64,000 nt of DNA from BOG-908 sp963848205. Its GTDB lineage: Bacteria > Pseudomonadota > Alphaproteobacteria > Acetobacterales > Acetobacteraceae. A model generated the notes under the pieces. That model worked only from the letters and a program-made list of their open reading frames with translations, made no database searches and was not told where the DNA came from. This document shows positions 17,588-25,696 of this stretch, piece by piece. The stretch spans positions 210,472-274,471 of the forward strand of contig CAWKCV010000006.1 of the NCBI GenBank assembly GCA_963848205.1, given 5' to 3'. Each line of letters starts with the position of its first letter. Position 1 is the first letter of the stretch. A program made the position numbers and the translations under genes.

Positions 17588-18112
17588 CTATTCCTGATCT
17601 CCGGGACCTTTTTTGGAGTGGAGTAGGTCTACGTCCGGGGCGGGGAGTGTGTCGGCGTAGGCTTTGCCGTTCCAGATCCAGCGGTCGTGGCCGTGCACCA
17701 GCAGGTCGTACATGCCGTGGTGGGAGCGCTTCGACACTTTGATCGGGCCGCTGATGGAATCCAGCACTTTTGTCCAGTTGGCGCCGTGCTGAAGATAGAC
17801 CGAGGTGGAACAGCCGGCCGAGCCGCAAAACGAGGCCGATTGCACCTGCACGAACAAGGCCGCCGAACCCGGATGTGTCGACAAACGTGCCGAGCCCACC
17901 AGCATCACCGGCGGATCGCCATCGCTGCGGGACTGTTTGAGGTCGCCCGATACCAGCTTGGTGGCGGTCGCCTCCAATTCGCTGCCGGGCTGCGTGGTCA
18001 GCGCAACCGTCGCGTCCGCCGGCTTGGTGGCCGGCTTGTGAGCCGCCGTCAGCAGTAACAGGCAGGCCAGGATTGTCGCACCCCGGGCGGTGCTTGCATG
18101 CAGGCTGGCCAT
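17588..18112 (-). CDS. Hypothetical secreted protein
   Basis: A protein of about 174 residues from ATG 18112. A hydrophobic N-terminal stretch A-T-I-L-A-C-L-L-L-L-T-A-A (residues 12-24) suggests export; a cysteine lies inside it but no clear lipobox. The mature part has two close cysteines (F-C-G-S-A-G-C) and an R-S-H-H-G-M-Y-D-L-L segment. I do not recognise the family. It starts one base after the DedA stop (TGAGATG), so the two are probably co-transcribed. The end is about 10 bases from element copy 7. Confidence 0.7.
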   Translation of the reverse strand: MASLHASTARGATILACLLLLTAAHKPATKPADATVALTTQPGSELEATATKLVSGDLKQSRSDGDPPVMLVGSARLSTHPGSAALFVQVQSASFCGSAGCSTSVYLQHGANWTKVLDSISGPIKVSKRSHHGMYDLLVHGHDRWIWNGKAYADTLPAPDVDLLHSKKGPGDQE

Positions 18113-18113
18113 C

Positions 18114-18746
18114 TCAGGCCTGGTTTCCGTAGGCGTCCGCGCGCATGGCGATCTCTTCCAGTCGGGTTTCATTGCGTTTGACGAACCTCAGCACGAGCAC
18201 CACGACGACGACGGTCGCCACACCCAGCACCACCTGAAACGGGCCGGACAGCCGGCTCGCGGTGTTGCCCAACGCGTAGGCGAACAGCCCGTGCACCATC
18301 GGCCATACGACGCCGCCGGCAATCGTCCAGCCCAGGAACGGGCGGAACGCCATGCCGCTGGCGCCGGCCAGCAGCGCGCCCAGGCTACGCAGCACACTGA
18401 CGAACCGGCAGACAAACACGACCTTGCCGCCATGGGTGCGGAACAGGTACCGCCCCAAAGCCAGCCGGCGTTCTGTCAGCCCCACGCGATGGCCATGGCG
18501 TGACAGCAGCTTGCCGCCAATCAGCCGCCCGAGTGCGTAGCCGGCCAGATTGCCAACGATCGCTCCGGCGATCGCCGCTGCGATGATCAGCACGATGCTG
18601 AGGTGCCCGGTGGTCGACGCGTAGATGGCCGAGCCGAAAAAGATCGTCTCGCCCGGAAACAGCAGGCCCGCGCATTCCACCGCAATGGCGAGCGTGATGA
18701 CGCCGTAGCCATATTCGCGCAGCAGGTGATCGGCAAAATGCATCAT
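18114..18746 (-). CDS. DedA-family membrane protein
   Basis: A 210-residue membrane protein with the DedA/VTT layout: N-terminal E-C-A-G-L-L-F-P-G-E (the conserved Glu-Pro-Gly-Glu region), re-entrant helices around G-A-I-V-G-N-L-A-G-Y-A-L-G-R, and F-V-C-R-F-V-S-V-L-R with the conserved arginines before G-A-L-L-A-G-A-S-G-M. DedA proteins help recycle lipid carriers or lipids across the inner membrane and support envelope homeostasis. Downstream is the secreted hypothetical gene. Upstream is the methyltransferase gene, 39 bases away. Confidence 0.92.
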   Translation of the reverse strand: MMHFADHLLREYGYGVITLAIAVECAGLLFPGETIFFGSAIYASTTGHLSIVLIIAAAIAGAIVGNLAGYALGRLIGGKLLSRHGHRVGLTERRLALGRYLFRTHGGKVVFVCRFVSVLRSLGALLAGASGMAFRPFLGWTIAGGVVWPMVHGLFAYALGNTASRLSGPFQVVLGVATVVVVVLVLRFVKRNETRLEEIAMRADAYGNQA

Positions 18747-18785
18747 CGCATGCAGCCTAGCGCGGGCAGGCCATGTCAGGAAGCG

Positions 18786-19436
18786 TCAGCCGAGCCGATA
18801 AAGCCGGGTAAGCCGCTGGTCGCAATCTTCCAGCTCCCGGCTGGTGGGCACGGCGAAGCTGGCGATCTCGCGCAACCTGGCTACCGGCAGGTAAGCGCGG
18901 CCGGGATCGGCCAGCCAAACCTCGGCCCCAGCCTGCGCCATCGCGTCCAGCCAGGGCATTATATGGCGCGTCATCGGTGCCTCGTAACAGACATCGCCGC
19001 ACAGAATTAGGTCCCACCGGCAGGCGGCGCCCACCACATCCTGGCTCGTCGCGGTCACATCCAGCCCGTTCGTCGCGGCATTCAGCCGTATGGCGGCCGC
19101 GGCCAACGGGTCGATTTCGGCCGCTTCCACGCTGCCGGCGCCGACCTGCGCCGCGGCCAGGGCGGCCAAGCCGCAGCCGGCGGCGAAATCGAGCACCCGC
19201 AACCCGTGGGCGTGCGCCGGATGGTCGAGCAAAGTGCGGGCGATCGCCTGGCTGCCTGGCCACGCAAACGCCCAGAACGGCGGCGCCATGTTGCGCTGGC
19301 ACAGCCAATCCTCGGTCGCTTGCCAGATCGGCGTGATTTCGCTGGCCAAATTCAGCACGAATTCCGGCACGAGCGGCGCCCGCCCTGGCTGGGTGTGCGC
19401 GCGGATGAACGCCTCGTCGTCGGCGGGTCGGCTCAA
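18786..19436 (-). CDS. Class I SAM methyltransferase, probable ETF-beta lysine methyltransferase
   Basis: A 216-residue seven-beta-strand methyltransferase. P-P-F-W-A-F-A-W-P-G-S-Q-A-I-A-R precedes motif I (V-L-D-F-A-A-G-C-G). The acidic post-I motif is E-A-A-E-I-D-P, and D-P-G-R-A-Y-L-P comes near the C-terminus. This W-A-F-A-W/D-P-G-R pattern is that of METTL20-type enzymes, which methylate the recognition loop of ETF-beta and, in Agrobacterium, also ribosomal L7/L12. TTG at 19436 overlaps the ubiA stop (TTGA). etfBA lies 2.6 kb away, and its EtfB has the target-like loop. Assignment is by family resemblance. Confidence 0.78.
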   Translation of the reverse strand: MSRPADDEAFIRAHTQPGRAPLVPEFVLNLASEITPIWQATEDWLCQRNMAPPFWAFAWPGSQAIARTLLDHPAHAHGLRVLDFAAGCGLAALAAAQVGAGSVEAAEIDPLAAAAIRLNAATNGLDVTATSQDVVGAACRWDLILCGDVCYEAPMTRHIMPWLDAMAQAGAEVWLADPGRAYLPVARLREIASFAVPTSRELEDCDQRLTRLYRLG

Positions 19437-20338
19437 CCGCGGCCAGCCAGAAACGCCACCACGACAAGAAAACCTGTGGCCGTATTCAGCTTGAACAGAG
19501 CGAGGCAGGCGCGCGGGTCGGCGATGCGCAACTGCCCCGTCTGCCAAGCCAGAAGGCTGGCCGCCGGCAACAAGGCTGGCAGAAACAGCACGCCCAGGCC
19601 GGCCAGCGCGCCGGCCGCAATCAGCGCCGCCAGCATGCCGGCATACGCCAGACCCACGAAGCGCCGCGGCATATGGGCAAACCGGCGGGACGTGCTTTTC
19701 ACCCCGATGACCGCGTCGTCCTCCATGTCCTGGAAGCCGTAGATCGTGTCGAAACCGAGGTCCCACAGGATTGCAGCCGCATAGACGGCAACGCATGCAT
19801 CATCGAACCGGCCGGTCGCCGCCGCGTAGCCCACCGGCGCGCCCACGCCGAACGTGAAGCCCATCACCAGCTGCGGATACCAGGTGAACCGCTTGGCCAG
19901 CGGGTAGAGGCCGACCAGCAGCAGCGAGGCGGCGCCCAGCCCCTGCGCCAGAGCATTGAGCTGCAGCAGCACGCACAACCCCGCGCACAGCAGCAGCACG
20001 AGAAAGATTGCGGCGTGGCGCATGCTGAGTGCACCGCTGGCCAGCGGCCGACCTGCCGTCCGCCGAACCTGACGGTCCAGGTCGCGGTCCCACATATCGT
20101 TCACGATGCAGCCCGCTGCCCGCATGACCGCCGAACCGACCAGGAACAGGAGCAGCAGAACCACAGTGTGCCGCCAGGTCGCGCGGCCGAGCACGATGCC
20201 CCAGGCGCCGGGAAGGAACAGCAGCCAGATGCCGGTCGGACGGTCCAACCGCGCCAGCAGGACATAAGGGCGCACCGAAACCGGCAAACGCGCCACCCAC
20301 CCAAGCTCGACAATATCGGTATGCGTCAGTCGATCCAA
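19433..20338 (-). CDS. ubiA: 4-hydroxybenzoate polyprenyltransferase
   Basis: A polytopic UbiA prenyltransferase of about 301 residues. The two Mg-diphosphate motifs are N-D-M-W-D-R-D-L-D and, in the second half, Y-G-F-Q-D-M-E-D-D, with L-D-R-P-T-G-I-W-L-L near the N-terminus. It attaches the polyprenyl tail to 4-hydroxybenzoate in ubiquinone synthesis at the inner membrane. I choose TTG at 20338, 11 bases after the AAAAAGGAC arm of a palindromic element; ATG at 20395 would translate the element as a basic N-terminal extension. The methyltransferase gene follows with a four-base overlap. Confidence 0.93.
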   Translation of the reverse strand: MDRLTHTDIVELGWVARLPVSVRPYVLLARLDRPTGIWLLFLPGAWGIVLGRATWRHTVVLLLLFLVGSAVMRAAGCIVNDMWDRDLDRQVRRTAGRPLASGALSMRHAAIFLVLLLCAGLCVLLQLNALAQGLGAASLLLVGLYPLAKRFTWYPQLVMGFTFGVGAPVGYAAATGRFDDACVAVYAAAILWDLGFDTIYGFQDMEDDAVIGVKSTSRRFAHMPRRFVGLAYAGMLAALIAAGALAGLGVLFLPALLPAASLLAWQTGQLRIADPRACLALFKLNTATGFLVVVAFLAGRG

Positions 20339-20379
20339 AAGTTTTCTGGTCCTTTTTCTCAAAAAAGGACTGCTTCCTT
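20337..20379 (-). repeat. Palindromic AT-rich element, copy 8, upstream of ubiA
   Basis: Read with ubiA it gives GGAAGCAGTCC, T-run, GAGAAAAAGGACC, AGAAAACTTTTG. The AAAAAGGA arm is the best ribosome site and the terminal TTG is the proposed ubiA start. Orientation relative to the gene is opposite to that at hemW. Confidence 0.8.
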
Positions 20380-20435
20380 CCTTTTCCCTTTTCAACCGTC
20401 TAATCCCACGAAAGGATTGTCAAAAGGCTTCCAAG

Positions 20436-21945
20436 ATGCAGCAGCGCGTTCTCCTGGGTGCCGGCGCTGTTGTTCTCGCCGTGGCCGCCATCGTCGGCCT
20501 GCGCGCGGTGACCAGCCAACATGCCGGCAAGGTGCTCGACCAGAACATCGACAGCTTCATTGCCAAGCTGCCCCCGGGCTATAGCGTCAAGCACGGCGCG
20601 ACCGACTTCGATCCGCTCACCAACACGCTCACCGTCCATTCGATCAGCTTGCGCGAACCGGACGGCTCGGTGTGGACGGCCGATCAGGTGACGGTTGCCG
20701 GCGCGAAGGAGGACCTGCTCCGCGACGTGTTCAATCCGGCGTTCTATCCGAACGGCAAGCCGGCCTGGTCGGACCAGCGTCTGCTCATCGGCGATGCATC
20801 GATCACCAACCTGCATGTGCAGGATCAGGGCGACGCCGCGTCCAGCCTCACGATTGCCAGCCTGAAACTGCATCGCCTGTCCGGCCGGCCGTTTCTGATG
20901 CCGCCCACCAAGGCGAATGCGGCAACATCGCGCTTCCAGGCCGATGCGGCGCTGGCCCTCTCGGCTGACCGATTTACCGAGACCAGCCTTGCTCTGGTGA
21001 CCCCTGCGCCATCGCCGGTCAAGGTCGGTATCGGCTCGATCGAGTTGAGTAACTACGACGCGGGAAGCTGCGGCGCCTTTGCCGTCAAGGATGTCACGGT
21101 CAACCTGGAGGGCTCGCCTCCCGGCCCCAAGCAACACCCGCCCATCCAGGCGGCGTTAGGCGTCGGTCTCCGTCCACGACCTGGATTACAAGGCTCTTCT
21201 CCGCTCGGTGCGGGACGGCGACCAGGCGCAGTCGACGCCGGCGCTGTCGGCCCATATGGCCGGCGCGGACATGACCGGGCTCAGCGTCAAGGCGACCGGC
21301 GGCCCGCTGCTCAGCCTGGAGAGCGCGCATGCCGAACAAGGACCGGTCAACGGCGCCGGGCGCGACGGCATAGCCAAGTTCACCCGGCTCACCATGGCGC
21401 TCGGGGATACGCCCGTGCCGCCTGCCAACCAGCCGGTGCTGGACGCCTTCGGCATGCGCGCCATCACCACCGACATCGATGCCACCTCGCACGGGCAATC
21501 GCCGGGCGACATGGCCATCGACGAGACAATCGATCTGCACGATCTCGGCACGCTGCATGTCGGCCTTCGCGTTTCTGGCTACGTCCAACCGCCAGCGGGC
21601 AGCCAATCGGCGGCACTTCAATCGCTGATGAACACCACCATCAAACAGATGAAGCTGGTGTATGACGACCACAGCCTGACCGATCGGCTGTTCAAGGTGG
21701 CCGCCGTGCAGTCCCACACGACGCCGGAGATGCTGCGCGGCCAACTGGCCATGCCGCTGCTGACGCTGGGCGTGATGGTGCCGGACCAGCCCGATATCGC
21801 CGACCAGATCACCGCCTTCCTTACCCACCCCCATCAACTGACCATCACGCTCGCCCCGCCGCAGCCGGTCACGTTCGCCACCCTGGCGGGCACGCCGGCG
21901 TTGCAGCGGGCCCATGCAGCCGGCCTTCACGTCACGGGCAACTGA
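20436..21945 (+). pseudogene. Membrane-anchored hypothetical protein broken by one frameshift
   Basis: The N-terminal part (20436 to about 21158) has one hydrophobic helix (V-L-L-G-A-G-A-V-V-L-A-V-A-A-I-V) and an extracytoplasmic beta-rich region. The C-terminal part continues in the next frame through G-D-M-A-I-D-E-T-I-D-L-H-D-L to the stop at 21945. The frames join if one G is removed around 21158-21160, restoring A-L-A-S-V-S-V-H-D-L-D-Y-K. Together it would be about 502 residues. I do not recognise the family; the layout recalls DUF945- or AsmA-type envelope proteins. It could be a real mutation or a sequencing error. Confidence 0.7.
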
Positions 21946-21970
21946 GACCGCGTGTGCAAGACCACGTGGT

Positions 21971-21999
21971 TTGACAGGCCAAAGACCCGCCCCTTATCT
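21971..21999 (+). promoter_or_regulatory. Sigma70-type promoter candidate for etfBA
   Basis: TTGACA at 21971-21976 and TTATCT at 21994-21999 are separated by 17 bases, about 40 bases before the etfB start. The -35 box is a perfect match and the -10 box a partial one. Confidence 0.6.
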
Positions 22000-22040
22000 G
22001 CGGTAACAAAAGCTCACGTCAGATCGCAGGTGGAACGCCG

Positions 22041-22793
22041 ATGAAACTCCTCGTGCCCGTCAAGCGGGTGGTCGACTACAATGTAAAGGTCCGGGTGAAG
22101 TCCGATCAGACGGGCGTGGAGCTTGCCGGCGTGAAGATGGCAATGAACCCGTTCGACGAGATTGCCATCGAGGAGGCCGTCCGCCTGAAGGAAAAAGGTG
22201 TCGCCACCGAAATCGTGGCGATCTCCATCGGCGTCGCCGCCTGCCAGGAGACGCTGCGCACGGCGCTGGCCATGGGTGCGGACCGCGGCATTCTGGTAGA
22301 GACCGACGCCTCGCCCGAGCCGCTGGCAGTCGCCAAGATGCTCAAGGCCATTGCCGACAAGGAGCAGCCGCGGCTGATCATTCTGGGCAAGCAGGCGATC
22401 GACGACGACATGAACGCCACCGGCCAGATGCTCGCCGCCCTGCTCGGTTGGCCGCAGGGCACGTTTGCCAGCAAGGTCGAGATCGAAGGCGACACGGCGA
22501 CGGTGACCCGCGAGGTCGACGGCGGGCTGGAGACGGTGGCGCTGAACCTGCCGGCGATCGTCACCGCCGATCTGCGCCTCAACGAGCCGCGCTATGCGAG
22601 CCTGCCGAACATCATGAAGGCGCGCAAAAAGCCGATCGAGACGATGAAGCCGGCCGATCTCGGCGTTGACCCGGCGCCGCGGTTGACCACGTTGAAAGTA
22701 GTCGAGCCGGCCAAGCGGAGCGCCGGCAAGAAGGTGGGCAGCGTTGCGGAGCTGGTCGAGAAGCTGCGTAACGAGGCCAAGGTCATTCAGTAA
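22041..22793 (+). CDS. etfB: Electron transfer flavoprotein subunit beta
   Basis: A 250-residue EtfB. M-K-L-L-V-P-V-K-R-V-V-D-Y-N-V-K-V-R starts the protein, and M-N-P-F-D-E-I-A-I-E-E-A and the AMP/FAD region G-K-Q-A-I-D-D-D are typical. L-R-L-N-E-P-R-Y-A-S-L-P-N-I-M-K-A-R-K-K-P is the recognition loop that docks acyl-CoA dehydrogenases and, in mitochondria and Agrobacterium, is lysine-methylated. With EtfA it carries electrons from acyl-CoA and other dehydrogenases to ETF-ubiquinone oxidoreductase. A good promoter lies upstream. It is separated from etfA by a palindromic element. Confidence 0.97.
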   Translation: MKLLVPVKRVVDYNVKVRVKSDQTGVELAGVKMAMNPFDEIAIEEAVRLKEKGVATEIVAISIGVAACQETLRTALAMGADRGILVETDASPEPLAVAKMLKAIADKEQPRLIILGKQAIDDDMNATGQMLAALLGWPQGTFASKVEIEGDTATVTREVDGGLETVALNLPAIVTADLRLNEPRYASLPNIMKARKKPIETMKPADLGVDPAPRLTTLKVVEPAKRSAGKKVGSVAELVEKLRNEAKVIQ

Positions 22794-22837
22794 GAAAGCA
22801 GTCCTTTTTTGAAAAAAAGGACCAAAAATTTTTATCT
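22794..22837 (+). repeat. Palindromic AT-rich element, copy 9, between etfB and etfA
   Basis: Near-perfect stem GTCCTTTTTT / AAAAAAAGGAC, followed by CAAAAATTTTTATCT. It begins after the etfB stop. etfA has its own AGGGA ribosome site, so here the element is a spacer, perhaps affecting the EtfB:EtfA ratio. Confidence 0.85.
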
Positions 22838-22853
22838 CTAGGGATTATCGCCA

Positions 22854-23789
22854 ATGTCCGTCCTAGTCCTGATCGACCACGAACACGGCAAGCTCAAGCA
22901 GCCGTCTCGCAGTGCGGTCGCCGCGGCCAGCAAATTGGGTGATATCCATGCGCTCGTCGTGGGCCAGAACGTCGGCGAAGCCGCCGCGGCCGCCGCAAAG
23001 CTGCCGGGCGTCGCCAAGGTTCTGCGCGTCGACGCCGCCGGCTATGAGCATGCGCTCGCCGAGCCGCTGGCCGCGTTGCTGGTTTCGCTCGCCCCCGGCT
23101 ACACGCACCTGCTTTCCGCCAGCACGGCCACGGGCAAGAACGTGATGCCGCGCGTGGCCGCCCTGCTGGACGTGCAGCCGATCAGCGACATCGCCGGCGT
23201 GGAAGATGCGGACACCTTCGTGCGCCCGATTTACGCCGGCAATGCGATGGCCACTGTCCGCTCGTCGGACAAGATCAAGGTGATCACCGTGCGCGCCGCC
23301 AGCTTCGATCCCGTGCCTGCTGAAGGCGGCAACGCGCCCATCGAGGACGCGGCCGACGCCGGCAACCAGGGCACCTCCCGCTTCGTCAGTGCCGAGCTTT
23401 CCAAGAGCGAGCGCCCCGAACTCACCGCCGCCCGCGTGGTGATCTCCGGCGGCCGCGGTATGCAGAACGGCGAGAATTTCCATCTGCTCGACCCGATTGC
23501 CGACAAGCTCGGCGCCGCCGTCGGTGCCTCGCGCGCGGCCGTGGACGCCGGTTACGTGCCCAACGATTACCAGGTCGGCCAAACCGGCAAGATCGTGGCG
23601 CCTGAACTGTATATGGCAATCGGGATTTCCGGCGCGATCCAGCATCTGGCGGGCATGAAGGACAGCAAGGTCATCGTCGCCATCAACAAGGATGAAGAGG
23701 CGCCGATCTTCCAGGTGGCCGATTATGGGCTGGTGGCGGATCTGTTTACCGCGCTGCCGGAGCTGAAGGCGGAGCTGGAGCGGGTCTGA
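22854..23789 (+). CDS. etfA: Electron transfer flavoprotein subunit alpha
   Basis: A 311-residue EtfA. The N-domain begins V-L-V-L-I-D-H-E-H-G-K-L. The C-terminal FAD domain has V-V-I-S-G-G-R-G-M, then L-G-A-A-V-G-A-S-R-A-A-V-D-A-G-Y, Q-V-G-Q-T-G-K and L-Y-M-A-I-G-I-S-G-A-I-Q-H-L-A-G-M, which bind FAD. It forms the heterodimer with EtfB. ATG 22854 has AGGGA seven or so bases upstream. The following 3-hydroxyacyl-CoA dehydrogenase gene, 91 bases away, fits a beta-oxidation or butyrate-related transcript. Confidence 0.97.
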   Translation: MSVLVLIDHEHGKLKQPSRSAVAAASKLGDIHALVVGQNVGEAAAAAAKLPGVAKVLRVDAAGYEHALAEPLAALLVSLAPGYTHLLSASTATGKNVMPRVAALLDVQPISDIAGVEDADTFVRPIYAGNAMATVRSSDKIKVITVRAASFDPVPAEGGNAPIEDAADAGNQGTSRFVSAELSKSERPELTAARVVISGGRGMQNGENFHLLDPIADKLGAAVGASRAAVDAGYVPNDYQVGQTGKIVAPELYMAIGISGAIQHLAGMKDSKVIVAINKDEEAPIFQVADYGLVADLFTALPELKAELERV

Positions 23790-23839
23790 GAAGCAAGACT
23801 GTTGTCTCCGCGCATCTGGAGCATCTAGGCGAACGGATC

Positions 23840-23883
23840 AAAAGTTTTTTGGTCCTTTTTTCCAAAAAAGGACTGCTTTTTTG
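23840..23883 (+). repeat. Palindromic AT-rich element, copy 10, carrying the start region of the next gene
   Basis: It reads AAAAG, T-run, GGTCCTTTTTT, CC, AAAAAAGGAC, TGCTTTT, then TTG of the dehydrogenase gene. The stem is ten base pairs, and its right arm AAAAAAGGA is the only Shine-Dalgarno sequence for that gene. Confidence 0.88.
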
Positions 23884-24750
23884 AATATCGTAGGCATCAT
23901 CGGCGCCGGCCAAATGGGCAACGGCATCGCCCACGTCACCGCCTTGGCCGGCCTGGACGTGCTGCTGCTCGATGCCAAACCCGACGCCGTGACCCGTGCG
24001 ATCGGCACGATCGGCAAGAACATGGACCGCCAGGTCGGCAAGGGCACCATCACCGCCGAAGACCGCCAAGCCGCAATCGGCCGCATCCGCGCGATCGACG
24101 ATTATGATGCGCTGGCCTCGTGCGATATCGTCATCGAGGCGGCCACCGAGCGCGAGGACATCAAACGCGCAATCTTCACCCGCGCCATCCCTCATATCCG
24201 CCCCGACTGCATCCTGGCCACCAACACGTCATCGATTTCCGTCACCCGGCTTGGTGCCGCGACCGACCGGCCGGCGCGCTTCATCGGCATGCATTTCTTC
24301 AACCCGGTGCCGGTGATGAAGCTGGTGGAGATCATCCGCGGCATCGCGACCGACGACGCGACCTACGAAGCGGTCGCCGGGTTGGCGCGCACGATCGGCA
24401 AGACGACCGCTCTGTCGGAGGATTTTCCCGGTTTTATGGCCAACCGGATCCTGATGCCGATGATCAACGAGGCCGTCTACACGCTGTATGAAGGCGTCGG
24501 CACCATCGAGGCGATCGACTGCGCGCTCAAGCTCGGCTGCAACCATCCGATGGGGCCGCTCGAGCTCGCCGATTTCATCGGGCTCGATACCTGCCTGTCC
24601 ATCATGCAGGTGCTGCTGGACGGGCTATCGGACACCAAATACCGGCCTTGCCCGCTTCTGGTGAAATACGTGGAGGCCGGCTGGCTTGGCCGGAAGGCGG
24701 GGCGCGGCTTCTACGACTATGCCTCGACGCCGCCCAAACCGACCCGTTGA
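23881..24750 (+). CDS. 3-hydroxybutyryl-CoA (3-hydroxyacyl-CoA) dehydrogenase
   Basis: A 289-residue single-function enzyme. The NAD-binding motif G-A-G-Q-M-G-N-G-I-A-H is at residues 9-19. I-E-A-A-T-E, T-N-T-S-S-I-S and G-M-H-F-F-N-P-V-P-V-M-K-L-V-E carry the active-site Ser and His. F-P-G-F-M-A-N-R-I and H-P-M-G-P-L-E-L-A-D-F-I-G-L-D form the C-terminal dimer domain. It oxidises 3-hydroxyacyl-CoA with NAD. The start is TTG at 23881, directly after the element arm; the next Met would delete the Rossmann fold, so TTG is well supported. Confidence 0.95.
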   Translation: MNIVGIIGAGQMGNGIAHVTALAGLDVLLLDAKPDAVTRAIGTIGKNMDRQVGKGTITAEDRQAAIGRIRAIDDYDALASCDIVIEAATEREDIKRAIFTRAIPHIRPDCILATNTSSISVTRLGAATDRPARFIGMHFFNPVPVMKLVEIIRGIATDDATYEAVAGLARTIGKTTALSEDFPGFMANRILMPMINEAVYTLYEGVGTIEAIDCALKLGCNHPMGPLELADFIGLDTCLSIMQVLLDGLSDTKYRPCPLLVKYVEAGWLGRKAGRGFYDYASTPPKPTR

Positions 24751-24850
24751 GGCTGGCCGGGACGGGCACTCCACCAGAATAGACGACGGCAAATCTCATA
24801 AACCATGTTTTCTCTAGAAATAGTTACGGTTTCGAATTAGAGAATGTTTC

Positions 24851-25696
24851 ATGCGCTGGTTCTTCCTTCTCGTCTGCCTGTTTTCGACCCAAGCCGCGGC
24901 TGATCCTGCCCTTTGGGTTGCGCGATCCGGCAACGCGACGGTGTATCTGTTCGGCACCATCCATGTGCTGCCGTTGCATACGCAGTGGATGGACCCGTCG
25001 ATCCGTTCGGCGCTGGAGCACTCTTCCGAAGTCTGGACGGAAGCCGATATCGGCGACCTCTCTAAATCAGTGAGCGCGATCCGCCATTACGGGTTGGGCG
25101 CCACCCGTCCGGCGAGCGAACTGCTTCCGCCGGCTTACCAGGATCGCTATCGCGCGCAGGTGGCGCAGTCCGGCATGCCGCCCGCCCTGTTCGCACAGGC
25201 ACGCCCCTGGCTCGCCGAAATACTGCTCGCGGCTGCATCGATGCAGCATGCGGGGGCGATGGGCATGGGCGCCGAAGGTGCACTGATCAGCTACGCGCAC
25301 GAGCATCATCTCGCGACGCCGACGTTCGAGACGCTGGATGGCCAGTTCGCCATGCTCGCGGACATGCCGCAGGAAGCGCAGCTCGCCTCGCTGGAAGAAC
25401 AGATCGACGAGTTCGATAGCGCGGGCACCCAGTTCAACGAGCTTCTCGCTGCCTGGCGCAATGGCGACGACGTCGCGCTCGACCGGCTGACCAATCAAGA
25501 CATGCGCCAGCATAGCGCGACCGTGTGGACCGAACTGATACTACGTCGCAACGAGCGCTTCGTGCAGAAGATCGAGGACCGGCTGCAGGGCAGCGGCACC
25601 GCCTTCGTGGCGGTCGGTGCAGCACATCTATGCGGTTCCACCGGCGTGCCCGCCTTGTTGCGCGCACGCGGTGTGAGTGTGGAGCGAGTGCGCTAG
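24851..25696 (+). CDS. TraB/GumN-family protein, secreted
   Basis: A 281-residue protein with a signal peptide (F-F-L-L-V-C-L-F-S-T-Q-A-A-A, cleavage near residue 19). TraB-family motifs follow: L-F-G-T-I-H-V-L-P near residue 38, a central E-T-L-D-G-Q segment, and the C-terminal V-A-V-G-A-A-H-L-C-G, with the G-x-x-H pairs thought to bind metal. TraB/GumN proteins are related to Tiki-type proteases; the bacterial role is uncertain. Its stop overlaps the convergent acyltransferase stop by four bases. Confidence 0.9.
   Translation: MRWFFLLVCLFSTQAAADPALWVARSGNATVYLFGTIHVLPLHTQWMDPSIRSALEHSSEVWTEADIGDLSKSVSAIRHYGLGATRPASELLPPAYQDRYRAQVAQSGMPPALFAQARPWLAEILLAAASMQHAGAMGMGAEGALISYAHEHHLATPTFETLDGQFAMLADMPQEAQLASLEEQIDEFDSAGTQFNELLAAWRNGDDVALDRLTNQDMRQHSATVWTELILRRNERFVQKIEDRLQGSGTAFVAVGAAHLCGSTGVPALLRARGVSVERVR

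Noticed and set aside
20338..20395. ATG 20395 as the ubiA start
   Set aside because: It would translate the palindromic element as an extra basic peptide; TTG 20338 after the AAAAAGGA arm fits the family N-terminus better.
20436..21945. Programmed ribosomal frameshift in the broken membrane protein
   Set aside because: No slippery heptamer or downstream structure was seen at 21150-21165.
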